Source: CAVVVS01 sp963751355 (lineage in GTDB: Bacteria > Bacteroidota > Ignavibacteria > Ignavibacteriales > Ignavibacteriaceae). Taken from it: a stretch of 64,000 nucleotides of DNA. The position numbers and the translations under genes are program-made. Shown here in pieces: positions 8,746 through 18,222 of the stretch; positions within the stretch are counted from its first letter, which is position 1, and every line of letters starts with the position of its first letter. The DNA lies in the NCBI GenBank assembly GCA_963751355.1, contig CAVVVS010000014.1:19895-83894 (forward strand), written 5' to 3'. Under the pieces are notes generated by a model that made no database searches, was not told the origin of the DNA, and was given only the letters and a program-made list of their open reading frames with translations.

Positions 8746-11700
8746 ATGTATAAAAAAATACTAATTGCAATAGCTTTTACAGCTATTCTTATAGGTACAG
8801 CGCAAGCACAAGTCCAACAATTGGTGGATTTTAATAGTACTTCAGATCTAACAACTTTATTTAATCCTGATGCAACACCGGTATTTACAAATATCAGCGA
8901 TCAGGGTATCGGTAACACAGGTTCAATTAATGTCCCTATCCCATCTAACGATATCTGGACAACCAAATCAGGCTATAGTGTTTCCGGGGAAGGAGATGTT
9001 TATACGCTTAGCGCATTCTTTAAAATTAAAGATAATAATGGATATGGAGGTTTAGGTTTTTCACCAAATGATACTAATGAACCAGATGGTTTTGGTTCAC
9101 CGGTTTATGGGTTGGGAATGTGTTTTCATGGCGGCGGCGGATACTTTATTAAAAATAGGGTTAATACAAGTGTAAGCTGGCCCCCGGATTTAGTTATTGG
9201 TAATTGGTACAAAATGATTTTTAAAGTAACTGCTAAGGGAAGCAATTTGTATGATTTGAATTTCCAAATCTGGAATTCTGACGCAGATGGTGTACTTGGA
9301 ACAATGAAGACAGAAAAGACACTTAATAATGTTAGCAATACTCAGGTTGGTGGTGCAAGTACCTTACATGTTTATTTTTCTGCTGCAGGAAGCAGAATGG
9401 AAAAAATAGATGATTTTGAAATCAATCTTGAAGGTGGTGCGGTTATTATCGAAGAAGGAGCACCTGTTCTTACAACAGATGCTGTAACTTCAATAACTGC
9501 AAATACAGCAACAGGCGGTGGAAATGTTACCGATGACCAGGGTTCTTCCGTTACAGTTCGTGGTGTTTGCTGGAGTACAACGACAGGGCCAACTACTGCA
9601 TTAAGCACCAAAACTTCTGATGGTACTGGCACGGGTGTTTTTACAAGTAGTTTAACTGGGCTTGCAGTAAACACTACTTATTATGTTAGGGCTTATGCAA
9701 CAAATAGTGCTGGCACTTCTTATGGTTCTGAGGTTAGTTTTGAAGCTGTTCTTACTTCATCATTACCTGCTGGAAGCGGAACAAGCGGCGATCCATATCA
9801 AATTGCAACTTTGGAAAATCTTTTATGGATTACAGCATCAGATGTTGAAGTACCCAGCCCAAACCAGGCAGCAAGGTGGGCTGCATACTACATTCAAACC
9901 GCAGACATAGATGCAAGCGGTGCAACTCCGGCAATTACGCCCATCGGAATTTCTGCAGCATCACCTTTTTCTGGTAATTACGATGGGAAAGGCTTTACAA
10001 TTAGCAATTTAACCATTAATGGAGGCACAACTGGTTTTCAGGGATTATTTGGCTATACGTCGTCTGCAACAATTCAAAACTTAGTATTAACGGATGTAAA
10101 TATAAGCGGAGGTTCTTTTGTTGGCGGATTAGCTGGATATACTTCACTTTCAACCATCACATCTTGTGGGGTTAGCGGAACAGTAACAGGAAGCGCTAGC
10201 CCGGTAGGTGGACTTATGGGTGGTAATCTAACCAGTACAATATCTCAGTGCTGGGCATCAGCAAACGCCAAAGGAACCCAGTCTGTTGGTGGACTGATCG
10301 GTCAAAATGGTAATGGTAGTAATATACAAAACTGTTATGCAACAGGAGTTGCCACTGCCACTCCTTTCTGGGCAGCAGGCGGTTTTATTGGATGGTTGAA
10401 TGGTGGCACTCTCAATAATTGTTATGCAACTGGTAAGGCTACCGCTGTGAGTGGTTATGTTGGTGGTTTTATAGGTTATAGGCCAAGCGGAACCATAACA
10501 AATTGTTTCTGGAATATGACAATAGGAACAAACCCCGGAGTAGGATCAGGTTCCACTACAGGTGTCACTGGACTCACTTCAACCGAAATGCAAACCAATA
10601 CAACATTCTTATCTGCTGGCTGGGATTATACTATCTGGAATATCGGCAATGGAATAAATAACGGTTACCCATACTTAGACTGGCAGAATCCTTCCGGCAC
10701 ACCGTTAACGAGTATAGCATTGCCGGTTGGTGCAGGTACAGAGGAAACTCCCTATCAAATTGCAACGCTGCAAAATCTCACTTGGATTGCCGCGTCTGAT
10801 GTTGATGTACCCAGCCCAAACCAGGCAGCAAGGTGGGCTGCATACTATATTCAAACCGCAGACATAGATGCTTCAAGCACATCAACCTGGAATAGCGGCA
10901 CGGGTTGGTCACCAATAGGAAATACTGCCCCATACTTTACAGGAACTTATAATGGGAACGGACATACAATAAACGGATTGTATATTAATCGTGCAGTGAG
11001 TGTAATGGGTCTCTTTGGCACGGCTACTGGCGGTACCATTACCAATCTGGGTGTTATAAATGTAAATATAACCGGAGGACATAATACCGCAGCTCTAGTG
11101 GGATCTAATGGATCAACAATAAGCAACTGCTACAGTACCGGTACTATTATCGGCTACCAGTATACCGGCGGATTGGTGGGTCAAGGATCAAACGTGAGCA
11201 ATTGCTATAGCAGTTGCAGTGTTACAGGGTCTGCTACAAGCGGGGGACTTATTGGTAGAGGTACTGGTACCATCAAGAATTGCTACAGTACCGGAAATGT
11301 GACTCGCAAATCGGGTTATGGGTCCACTGAGATAGGTGGTTTTATGGGGTCAGGGGCTGCCACAATTCAATACTGTTTTTCTACGGGCAGCGTTATTTAT
11401 ACAGACGCTACCGATCCCACAGATAAAGGCTTTCTTGGAAATTACACAAGTGGTACGCTAACTGGTAATTTCTGGGATACAGAAACTTCACTGCAAACTA
11501 CAACTGCGGGTACAGCAACAGGCAAAACAACAACAGAAATGAAAACCAACATAACATTCTCAGGTTGGGATGATACTATCTGGAATATTGGCGATGGAAT
11601 AAATAACGGTTACCCATACTTAGTTTGGCAAAATCCAGGGGGATCACCGCTTCCTGTAGAACTCTCATCTTTCTCTGCAGCAGCAATTGGCTCAAATGTT

Positions 11701-12225
11701 AAGTTAAGCTGGAATACAGCAACAGAAGTTAACAACTACGGTTTTGAGATTGAACGCAAAGTCGGCAGTCCTCAGTCTACAGTCGGCAATTATGAAAAAA
11801 TAGGTTTTGTAAATGGTAACGGAAACAGCAACTCACCAAAGGATTATTCTTTTGTAGATACCAAAGCAAGCACAGGAAAATATAGTTACAGATTAAAGCA
11901 AATAGATAATAATGGTCAGTTTGAATACTCAAAAACAATTGAAGCTGATTTTAATACTATAAAGAATTTTGAGTTAAGTCAGAATTATCCAAATCCATTT
12001 AATCCATCCACAACAATTCGTTTCAACTTACCCGAAGCAAGTATAGTAAAGCTTACGATCTTTAACATACTCGGGCAGGAAATAAGAACACTTGTAAATG
12101 AATTCAGAGATTCCAGAGTAAATACAATTAACTTTGATGCAAGCGGTCTTAACAGTGGAATCTACATTTACAAAATAGAAGCCGGTAATTTTGTTAAAAC
12201 CAGAAAAATGATTTTGCTTAAATAA
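8746..12225 (+). CDS. Large secreted GLUG-repeat protein with T9SS sorting domain
   Basis: 1159 residues. The signal peptide ends TAQAQ. A lectin/LamG-like N-terminal region spans about 25-225. A fibronectin-like module follows (VRGVCWSTTTGPTTALSTKT ... YYVRAYATNSAGTSYGSEVSF, about 240-330). Two GLUG-rich blocks of about 320 residues come next, each opening with GTSGDPYQIATLENL-type sequence. They contain repeats such as VGGLIGQNG and NCYSTGNVT, typical of bacterial adhesins and solenoids. The two blocks share almost identical DNA around 9838-9912 and 10795-10870 (VPSPNQAARWAAYYIQTADI), which indicates internal duplication. The linker and sorting domain are nearly identical to those of the gene at 5012. 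Likely a cell-surface adhesin. Confidence 0.85.
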   Translation: MYKKILIAIAFTAILIGTAQAQVQQLVDFNSTSDLTTLFNPDATPVFTNISDQGIGNTGSINVPIPSNDIWTTKSGYSVSGEGDVYTLSAFFKIKDNNGYGGLGFSPNDTNEPDGFGSPVYGLGMCFHGGGGYFIKNRVNTSVSWPPDLVIGNWYKMIFKVTAKGSNLYDLNFQIWNSDADGVLGTMKTEKTLNNVSNTQVGGASTLHVYFSAAGSRMEKIDDFEINLEGGAVIIEEGAPVLTTDAVTSITANTATGGGNVTDDQGSSVTVRGVCWSTTTGPTTALSTKTSDGTGTGVFTSSLTGLAVNTTYYVRAYATNSAGTSYGSEVSFEAVLTSSLPAGSGTSGDPYQIATLENLLWITASDVEVPSPNQAARWAAYYIQTADIDASGATPAITPIGISAASPFSGNYDGKGFTISNLTINGGTTGFQGLFGYTSSATIQNLVLTDVNISGGSFVGGLAGYTSLSTITSCGVSGTVTGSASPVGGLMGGNLTSTISQCWASANAKGTQSVGGLIGQNGNGSNIQNCYATGVATATPFWAAGGFIGWLNGGTLNNCYATGKATAVSGYVGGFIGYRPSGTITNCFWNMTIGTNPGVGSGSTTGVTGLTSTEMQTNTTFLSAGWDYTIWNIGNGINNGYPYLDWQNPSGTPLTSIALPVGAGTEETPYQIATLQNLTWIAASDVDVPSPNQAARWAAYYIQTADIDASSTSTWNSGTGWSPIGNTAPYFTGTYNGNGHTINGLYINRAVSVMGLFGTATGGTITNLGVINVNITGGHNTAALVGSNGSTISNCYSTGTIIGYQYTGGLVGQGSNVSNCYSSCSVTGSATSGGLIGRGTGTIKNCYSTGNVTRKSGYGSTEIGGFMGSGAATIQYCFSTGSVIYTDATDPTDKGFLGNYTSGTLTGNFWDTETSLQTTTAGTATGKTTTEMKTNITFSGWDDTIWNIGDGINNGYPYLVWQNPGGSPLPVELSSFSAAAIGSNVKLSWNTATEVNNYGFEIERKVGSPQSTVGNYEKIGFVNGNGNSNSPKDYSFVDTKASTGKYSYRLKQIDNNGQFEYSKTIEADFNTIKNFELSQNYPNPFNPSTTIRFNLPEASIVKLTIFNILGQEIRTLVNEFRDSRVNTINFDASGLNSGIYIYKIEAGNFVKTRKMILLK
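11761..11788 (+). repeat. Four 7-bp tandem units GTCNNCA inside a coding sequence
   Basis: GTCGGCA, GTCCTCA, GTCTACA, GTCGGCA. This is a cleaner copy of the array at 5912-5939, at the same place relative to the sorting domain. It encodes VGSPQSTVG. Confidence 0.78.
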
Positions 12226-12249
12226 CAATTAACTACGAGCTGATAAGAA

Positions 12250-12287
12250 GTCTGCAATAAATTCAATTATACGAAATTATTGCAGAC
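12250..12287 (+). terminator. 11-bp perfect hairpin downstream of T9SS gene (copy 2)
   Basis: Same GTCTGCAATAA / TTATTGCAGAC stem as at 8554-8591, within a roughly 230-bp duplicated intergenic segment that also repeats the leader of the next gene. Confidence 0.5.
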
Positions 12288-12454
12288 TATTACACTTAAG
12301 TATAGAAGATTATGTATTTAACACTGCATAGTGCGGAACAGAGAGATTTTATGACAACTTAAAACATGGTCTGTAAAATTTAAATTGAACTAATTGAATA
12401 CAAAAAACTAAAATTGGGAAAAGTATAAAAATTTATAAAACAAAAGATGAGCAA

Positions 12455-12604
12455 ATGTACAAAAAATTACTATTTGCTATGGTTTTTATAAGCTTATTAT
12501 TTAATCTAAGTACCTTTGTTCATACAGCAAACCTACCTCCCGGCAGTGGAACAAGCGGCGATCCCTATCAAATCGGGACTTTGAAAAACCTTACATTTGC
12601 TTAA
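12455..12604 (+). pseudogene. Truncated copy of the GLUG-repeat T9SS gene start
   Basis: A 49-codon frame encodes a signal peptide (MYKKLLFAMVFISLLFNLST) followed by LPPGSGTSGDPYQIGTLKNL, then stops. The last part equals the block-opening sequence of the preceding 1159-residue protein (LPAGSGTSGDPYQIATLENL), and the upstream 230 bp duplicates the leader of that gene. This is therefore the stub of a further tandem paralogue, cut off just before the convergent histidine kinase. Confidence 0.75.
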
Positions 12605-12627
12605 CCGGAAAGTGAAATGCACCTAAA

Positions 12628-14061
12628 TTAAATCATATTTACGGTGGGGAAAGTAATCGTAAATATTGTACCGCGGGGAGTATTATCCCGCACATTTATG
12701 TCCCCTTCCATTGAAAGCACAACGGTTTTAACCAGGCATAACCCCAGACCATAGCCATGTATATTCTCTTTCATCACCGACCCGGAACGGTAAAATCTTT
12801 CGAAAATTTTTCCTTTTTCTTCATCATTAATTCCGTTGCCGAAATCTTCCACCTGTATAATTATTCTTCCGTTTGAACTAGCTGCTTTTACAATTACCTT
12901 ACTGTTTTCCGGCGAATATTTAATTGCGTTACCAATTAAATTTTCCATCACTATTTGAAAGCCCTCGGAACTTCCGCGAAGATAAAGGTCACCGGTTATT
13001 TCATAATTAATATTTTTATCATTGAAAGCCGGCTTAACAAAATCGTTCAATACTTTCGATATTTTAAATACATTCTTGCTATGCACACCTTTGCCGCTGT
13101 ACTTTGCAATTATTAAGAGAGAGTTAATTATCCTTATCATCTTGTTTGTCTGTAAGTTCAGCAAAGTTAAAGTATCTTTATATTCTTCCTTTGTTCTATC
13201 ATGCTTTAGTATATATTCAATTTCAGTCTTTAAGGCTGTAAGCGGTGTCATTAATTGGTGTGAGGCATTGTCGGTAAACTGGGAAATTTGGTCTATCTGA
13301 GCTTCAAGTCGTGTAAACAAATTATTTAGTGTATCCCTTAACCTCCCGAGCTCGTCTTCCGGATGTGCATCATATTTAATTTTTGCGTTAAGGTTATTTG
13401 CAGATATATTTTCGGCAATGCTAATTATTTTATTGAGCGGAGCATAACTTTTTTTTGCTAAGAAAACACTGACCGTAATAATTATCAAAAGGATAAACGG
13501 CAGGTTTAAAAGATTAAAAATTATAATTTTATTCATTATGGAGCTGTACTCTGTTTTGAATACAGAGAGTTGAAGATAAGCGGCAATATTATTCCCATCA
13601 TCATGAATCGTGATGTATGCAGTCCGAAGCTGCTGCTTTTTTGCCTTAATATTTACAAATTGATAACCCGATTTTATTGATGGAGCATTGAAAGGGATTT
13701 TTCCGAACGCTTTGATATTATCGCTGCTTAAAAGCAATTTCCCCGTTATACTATATACTTGAAGGAAAAAAGCGCCGGAATTAATTGTGGTAAAATCGGG
13801 TTCTTTTATTTCACTGTACCCGACAAATTTTATTGTGTCCTTGCTGATCTCAAAAGAATCGAGCAGTGTTGCAATTTCATTTTTTAATCTTTCGTCAAGG
13901 TTATCCGTCAGAATTTTATTTGTAATAGCAATTGTAAAAATATTTGATGTTATGAATAAGAGAAAAAAGATAGCAATATCCCATAAGACTATTCTTCTTA
14001 CGGTTTGTGTAAATAAAGGTCTTTTGAACTTAATCGGCAATGAAAAGATATCCTTCCCCAT
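12628..14061 (-). CDS. Sensor histidine kinase (HAMP-HisKA-HATPase), partner of the regulator at 14030
   Basis: 477 residues, inner membrane. Two transmembrane helices (about 25-45 and 178-205) enclose a periplasmic sensor domain of about 130 residues without an obvious ligand signature. HAMP follows (about 200-255). The HisKA phospho-acceptor box is ASHQLMTPLTALKTE (His near residue 268). The ATPase N box is ENLIGNAIKYS, and the G boxes are VEDFGNGI and HGYGLGLCLV. The start codon lies 32 nt inside the upstream regulator gene, so the two are translationally coupled. They diverge from the nine-haem cytochrome at 14964, which is a plausible target. Confidence 0.93.
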   Translation of the reverse strand: MGKDIFSLPIKFKRPLFTQTVRRIVLWDIAIFFLLFITSNIFTIAITNKILTDNLDERLKNEIATLLDSFEISKDTIKFVGYSEIKEPDFTTINSGAFFLQVYSITGKLLLSSDNIKAFGKIPFNAPSIKSGYQFVNIKAKKQQLRTAYITIHDDGNNIAAYLQLSVFKTEYSSIMNKIIIFNLLNLPFILLIIITVSVFLAKKSYAPLNKIISIAENISANNLNAKIKYDAHPEDELGRLRDTLNNLFTRLEAQIDQISQFTDNASHQLMTPLTALKTEIEYILKHDRTKEEYKDTLTLLNLQTNKMIRIINSLLIIAKYSGKGVHSKNVFKISKVLNDFVKPAFNDKNINYEITGDLYLRGSSEGFQIVMENLIGNAIKYSPENSKVIVKAASSNGRIIIQVEDFGNGINDEEKGKIFERFYRSGSVMKENIHGYGLGLCLVKTVVLSMEGDINVRDNTPRGTIFTITFPTVNMI

Positions 14062-14701
14062 AAATTGATTTTATTAAATTTTTCCCGGTATTATCTTCTA
14101 ATTTTTTTCGAAGGTTCTTAACGGTGACCTCAATAATGTTGGTTGTGGGTGTGAATGGAAGATCCCAAACTTTTTCGAACAACTCATCTTTACAAACTAC
14201 AGAACCTTTGTTCAAAATAAAAAACCTCAACAAATCAAATTCTTTTGAAGATAAAAATATTTCACCTCTTGGAGAATAAATTTTTCTGCTTATCAGATCC
14301 AATCTTAAATCTTCAAAATAAAGCTCATCGGTGTTTGATTGGTACCTGCGTATTACCGCATCCATTCTTGCCGATAATTCTTCGAAAGAAAACGGTTTTG
14401 TAACATAATCATCCGCGCCCATATGAAGAGCTTCCACTTTATTAGAAATTTGATTTAGTGCGGTGAGTAAGATAATCGGTAGTTTATATCCCCTTCCTCT
14501 TAATTGACGGCAAACTTCCAACCCGTTTTTCTTAGGCATGCGCCAATCGAGAAGTAATATATCAAACAGAATAGATGAGGCATAATGAACGGCTTCTTCA
14601 CCATTCTTTGCAATCATTACGTGATGCCCTTCTTCCGAGAAATGTTTTCTGAGAGAATCGGCTATCTGGTCATCGTCTTCGGCAATTAGTATATCCATCA
14701 T
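14030..14701 (-). CDS. OmpR/PhoB-family response regulator
   Basis: 223 residues. The receiver domain has the acidic pocket AEDDD, phospho-acceptor D52 (LLLDWRMPKKNG), and K102 (VTKPFS). A C-terminal winged helix follows (about 130-222) with KEFDLLRFFILNKGSVV and TVKNLRKKL. Two adjacent ATG codons start the gene, and either may be used. It is expected to be phosphorylated by the overlapping downstream kinase and to bind DNA, perhaps in the 262-bp region it shares with the divergent cytochrome gene. Confidence 0.95.
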   Translation of the reverse strand: MMDILIAEDDDQIADSLRKHFSEEGHHVMIAKNGEEAVHYASSILFDILLLDWRMPKKNGLEVCRQLRGRGYKLPIILLTALNQISNKVEALHMGADDYVTKPFSFEELSARMDAVIRRYQSNTDELYFEDLRLDLISRKIYSPRGEIFLSSKEFDLLRFFILNKGSVVCKDELFEKVWDLPFTPTTNIIEVTVKNLRKKLEDNTGKNLIKSIYGEGYLFIAD

Positions 14702-14963
14702 CGTTTAATTTTATCCCCATCTAAATAATGAGATTAATTTGATTCACTTAAGAGCAGCTATAAAATGTGAATGAATTTTCATTATTGTTAATTACACCCT
14801 GAACAACATCTTCTATACATTTGAAATATATAAAAAATGAATTTCAACCGGTATGACGTATGAATCATTCAGTGCCAGATACCGGCTGAACTATTAATTA
14901 AGTTAAATAGTACTCCTATTCGTAAGTACTTAAGACTGAACTAAATGAAAGAACGGGGTTAAT

Positions 14964-16943
14964 ATGAAACGAAACATTTATATATTTTTTAGTTACGGTA
15001 TTATGTTTTTGTTATTGCTTTTTTTACCAGACAAAGCATTCGCACAATCAACATTGAACTGTCAAACGTGCCACGGTACACAGTATAACACATGGAAAAC
15101 AAGTAAACACGCCAATACACAATTTGATGTCTCTACCGAACTTGAATCGGATTGGGCGGGTCAGCCGCCGGATTCGGTTATATTAGGTTCACAGGCAGAA
15201 GATTGCATATCATGCCACTCCCCTATTTCAGTAACTTCAAACGGTGGAATGACTGAAACACAGGCTATGAATTATTTCTTTTCAACAACCGACGGTAACT
15301 ATTCAGACACAACAAAACCCATTAATACTGCCGATTGGTCTAATGTAACATGTACCACATGCCACAATCCGCCGTCAACACATCCGTCAGGCAATTTACC
15401 AACATTTGGTGCCTTTAATTCTAAAACCGTACAGTATGATTCGGTTACAACTACAAATGACCTTTGCGGAAATTGCCATGGTACGGTAAGACATCCGGAT
15501 ACCGATCATAGAGTTTATGATGCGTGGCTTTCGAGTAAACACGGTCATAAAGGGCAATCCGATGTTGCTTCCGAATTAGCGACTGAGCATAGCGGCGAAA
15601 CGCCTGACCAGGTAATTAGCGGAGAAGATTGCATAGCTTGTCATGCGCCTACTTCGGTAAATCTCGACGGGGGTATAACCGAGGCAGAGGCATTGGGAAA
15701 ATTCTTTTCATCAGCAAGCGGCACTTTTACAGCTGCTACCACACCTATGGATACGGTTGATTATCCCAACGTAAGCTGTATTACTTGCCATAATCCTCAT
15801 GATCCGGATACATTATCATATTTTAACTCATCAACAAAATCCTATCAGCTAATGAGTTCTTCCGATCAGCTCTGCGGTCAATGCCATGGTAATTTACGGT
15901 TTCCCGATACAGACCATTTAAGTTATAACATAGCTCAGGGAACAGGCGGTCAAAATGTATCAGATAAAACTTTCATGAGCGGAGTAAAGTGCATCGACTG
16001 TCATATGTATAACACAGGTATAGACGGCTCCGCTTCCGCTATGTATAAAGGACATACATGGAAGGTGTTTGTAAAGGAAGATGACGGAAGTGTTGATGCA
16101 TCATGTACCAAATGCCATACTTCGATGTCAGCGGATTCTTCAATGGCTTTGGTTGCAAAATGGAAAGATGAGTTCAATGCTTTAGATTCTACTGCCGAAG
16201 CAAAGGTAACAACCGCTGCTAGTCTTCTAAAGAGTAGTCAGGATTCAAGCAATTTTGCAGAAGCTCAATTTAATATGACATATGCGGAGTCGGATGAAAG
16301 CGGCGGCGTTCATAATCATCTTTACAGCAATGCATTATTAAATGATGCTATTTACAACGCAAATTTAATTATCAACGGAACTTTACCGGTGGAACTAACT
16401 ACTTTCACTGCAGAGTCTGCAGAACGTTCAATAATACTAAAATGGGCGACAGCAACTGAAAAAAATAATAAAGGATTTGAGATCCAAAAAAGTCAAGACA
16501 ATGTTAACTTTCAAAATGTAAAGTTCATCAATGGTTATGGAACTACAACCAAATTCCATTATTATTCATACACTGATAATTCTGTTTTAAGCGGATGCAG
16601 TTATTACAGATTAAAACAAGTCGATTACAGCGGTTCATACAAATATTCTAAAGTGATTGAAGCATCATACTCATTACCGCTTGAATTCAGTATGTCGCAA
16701 AATTATCCTAATCCATTTAATCCGGCAACTACGATAGATTACTCTGTTCCCAAAACAGGTACTGTAACAATAAAAGTGTATGATGTTCTGGGGAAAGAAG
16801 TGGCTACTTTAGTAAATAGACAAATGACAGCGGGAAATTATAAAGTAGAATTTAATGCAAACGATCTAACAAGCGGTATATACTTTTACGAACTGAGAGC
16901 AGGGAATTATAACTCTATAAAGAAAATGATTCTTCTGAAGTAG
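14964..16943 (+). CDS. Nine-haem c-type cytochrome (cytochrome c554-like) with T9SS sorting domain
   Basis: 659 residues with signal peptide (LLLFLPDKAFAQ). Nine CXXCH haem-binding motifs are visible: CQTCH, CISCH, CTTCH, CGNCH, CIACH, CITCH, CGQCH, CIDCH, CTKCH. The first six or seven are arranged as two related halves (CxxCH ... SKH ... CISCH/CIACH ... NP), resembling cytochrome c554/NapC-NrfB-like multihaem folds. After about residue 470 come a linker beta-sandwich and a type A sorting domain (NYPNPFNPATTIDYSVPKTG ... KKMILLK). The combination predicts a haem protein moved across the outer membrane and held at the surface or secreted, where it could exchange electrons with extracellular acceptors. 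The physiological donor and acceptor are unknown. A two-component system is divergently transcribed next to it. Confidence 0.88.
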   Translation: MKRNIYIFFSYGIMFLLLLFLPDKAFAQSTLNCQTCHGTQYNTWKTSKHANTQFDVSTELESDWAGQPPDSVILGSQAEDCISCHSPISVTSNGGMTETQAMNYFFSTTDGNYSDTTKPINTADWSNVTCTTCHNPPSTHPSGNLPTFGAFNSKTVQYDSVTTTNDLCGNCHGTVRHPDTDHRVYDAWLSSKHGHKGQSDVASELATEHSGETPDQVISGEDCIACHAPTSVNLDGGITEAEALGKFFSSASGTFTAATTPMDTVDYPNVSCITCHNPHDPDTLSYFNSSTKSYQLMSSSDQLCGQCHGNLRFPDTDHLSYNIAQGTGGQNVSDKTFMSGVKCIDCHMYNTGIDGSASAMYKGHTWKVFVKEDDGSVDASCTKCHTSMSADSSMALVAKWKDEFNALDSTAEAKVTTAASLLKSSQDSSNFAEAQFNMTYAESDESGGVHNHLYSNALLNDAIYNANLIINGTLPVELTTFTAESAERSIILKWATATEKNNKGFEIQKSQDNVNFQNVKFINGYGTTTKFHYYSYTDNSVLSGCSYYRLKQVDYSGSYKYSKVIEASYSLPLEFSMSQNYPNPFNPATTIDYSVPKTGTVTIKVYDVLGKEVATLVNRQMTAGNYKVEFNANDLTSGIYFYELRAGNYNSIKKMILLK

Positions 16944-17109
16944 TACGTAATTGTTAATAATAATTTTTATTATCTGCTGCGATTAAAAAATAGGAAGCTT
17001 TTGCTGAATGTAACCTTGACGTAAAATTTAATTGCAGCAGATTTGATTTGCTTAATCATATGAATGAATTTCAATAAAAATTTAAAACGATTTTAAATAT
17101 TATCTTAAT

Positions 17110-17147
17110 CTTTTTATAGTTTACTTTATGAAGTAAACTATAAAAAG
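17110..17147. repeat. 17-bp perfect inverted repeat between convergent genes
   Basis: CTTTTTATAGTTTACTT (17110-17126) and AAGTAAACTATAAAAAG (17131-17147) with a 4-nt loop. The symmetric arms and the position between two converging genes suggest a bidirectional terminator, but no separate T-run follows on either strand. Confidence 0.55.
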
Positions 17148-17274
17148 GTACTTTTCAAAATTTGTATACCATGCTGCGGTTTATGTCCCGCCCATTTTAT
17201 TCCCTCATTTCAGCACATGTCACGCTGAACTTGCCTGCGTGTCTTTGAAACAATTCAACATCTCAAATTAGCAT

Positions 17275-17326
17275 AAAAATGAGATTCCGAATCTCCCGAA
17301 AGGATGTCCTGGGCAAAGTTCGGAAT
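17275..17326 (+). repeat. Dispersed intergenic repeat, copy A
   Basis: AAAAATGAGATTCCGAAT, a 21-nt spacer, then CAAAGTTCGGAAT. The same two blocks with a similar spacer occur in reverse orientation at 23819-23870, so this is a two-copy member of a dispersed intergenic family. Confidence 0.6.
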
Positions 17327-17397
17327 GGCACTTTTAAAACAGCGCCCTTATAAACTCTTGCTTATAGGAGGTGATTCTGCATTTGACAATTAAATAA

Positions 17398-18222
17398 TTA
17401 ATTTCCGTCTTTCTTTTCCCAATGCCAGTGCCAGGGTTCAAACTCAACTCCCCATTTATTATTTCTCGGATAGGAAAGGTAGAAATTATATTTACCAGCA
17501 TTTTTCAACATCCATTCATATTCGGGAAGCAGAGCAAAATCCCGCGCAGTCTGTCCCTTGCTGAAACCGTTAATGCCGTCTGCATTGGTAAAATCGATTG
17601 CATTATCTTTGGGATCACCGTGCTGACTGTAGCCCGGCATTGCAATCCATTTAGCGTTTTCTCTCAAAGAATAATCATTACCCGGCAAATAATGAAAAAA
17701 TAAATATGCCTGCCTTCCGGGAGAACGATAGCCGGAATCTATATAAAGAGTTTTTTCTATGTCCTTCTGCATTTGAGCAGCCATTTTCAAATAATCTTTA
17801 TAAGAATGTTCGGGACAAAATTGAATGCCAGTTTCTCTGCCGCTTCCTAATTTATGTGATTGAATTTTTACAAGATCGTACGGTTTGTCTTTAGAATAAA
17901 ACGGTCCCTTAAATCCGAGTTCTTTCGGATTGATTGCAAAAATTCTATCCGCAAAATTCCTCTGAATAAAATTGAGTGAATTCATCAATGAATCATAATC
18001 AACAATTACTCTTTCATCTTTAGGGAGTGCTTTAATTTTTTGTTCAAATTTTTCGGCGACCGATCCGGCTATATATCTTTGCACATAATTTAATCCGTCC
18101 AAATCCGGTTTTTCAAAAAAACGAAAGGACAAAATTCCGGTAATAATTATGATCGGAATTATTAAAATTGCTAATATTATCTCTAATTTTTTCTTCATCA
18201 AATATTTAGAATTTCTATTCAT
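17398..18222 (-). CDS. VanY-like D-alanyl-D-alanine carboxypeptidase (M15B)
   Basis: Zinc peptidase that trims the terminal D-Ala from peptidoglycan stem peptides in the periplasm. The 274-residue product has an N-terminal membrane anchor (about 10-30). The catalytic domain (about 130-270) shows SGYRSPGRQAYLF, the zinc motif SQHGDPKDNAIDF (His and Asp near 200-208) and the second histidine motif FEPWHWHWE near 260. The ATG at 18222 is the first start in frame. It stands alone and no resistance genes (vanH/A/X) are near, so a housekeeping cell-wall role is more likely. Confidence 0.9.
   Translation of the reverse strand: MNRNSKYLMKKKLEIILAILIIPIIIITGILSFRFFEKPDLDGLNYVQRYIAGSVAEKFEQKIKALPKDERVIVDYDSLMNSLNFIQRNFADRIFAINPKELGFKGPFYSKDKPYDLVKIQSHKLGSGRETGIQFCPEHSYKDYLKMAAQMQKDIEKTLYIDSGYRSPGRQAYLFFHYLPGNDYSLRENAKWIAMPGYSQHGDPKDNAIDFTNADGINGFSKGQTARDFALLPEYEWMLKNAGKYNFYLSYPRNNKWGVEFEPWHWHWEKKDGN

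Larger units (their letters stand above)
16944..17397. other. 454-bp convergent intergenic region with repeats
   Basis: No coding frame. It contains the long AT hairpin at 17110-17147 and a copy of a dispersed repeat at 17275-17326, both listed separately. It separates the cytochrome gene from the convergent VanY-like gene. Confidence 0.55.

Noticed and set aside
17110..17147. Bidirectional intrinsic terminator
   Set aside because: The stem is perfect and well placed, but neither strand has a U-tract after the stem, so it is listed only as an inverted repeat.
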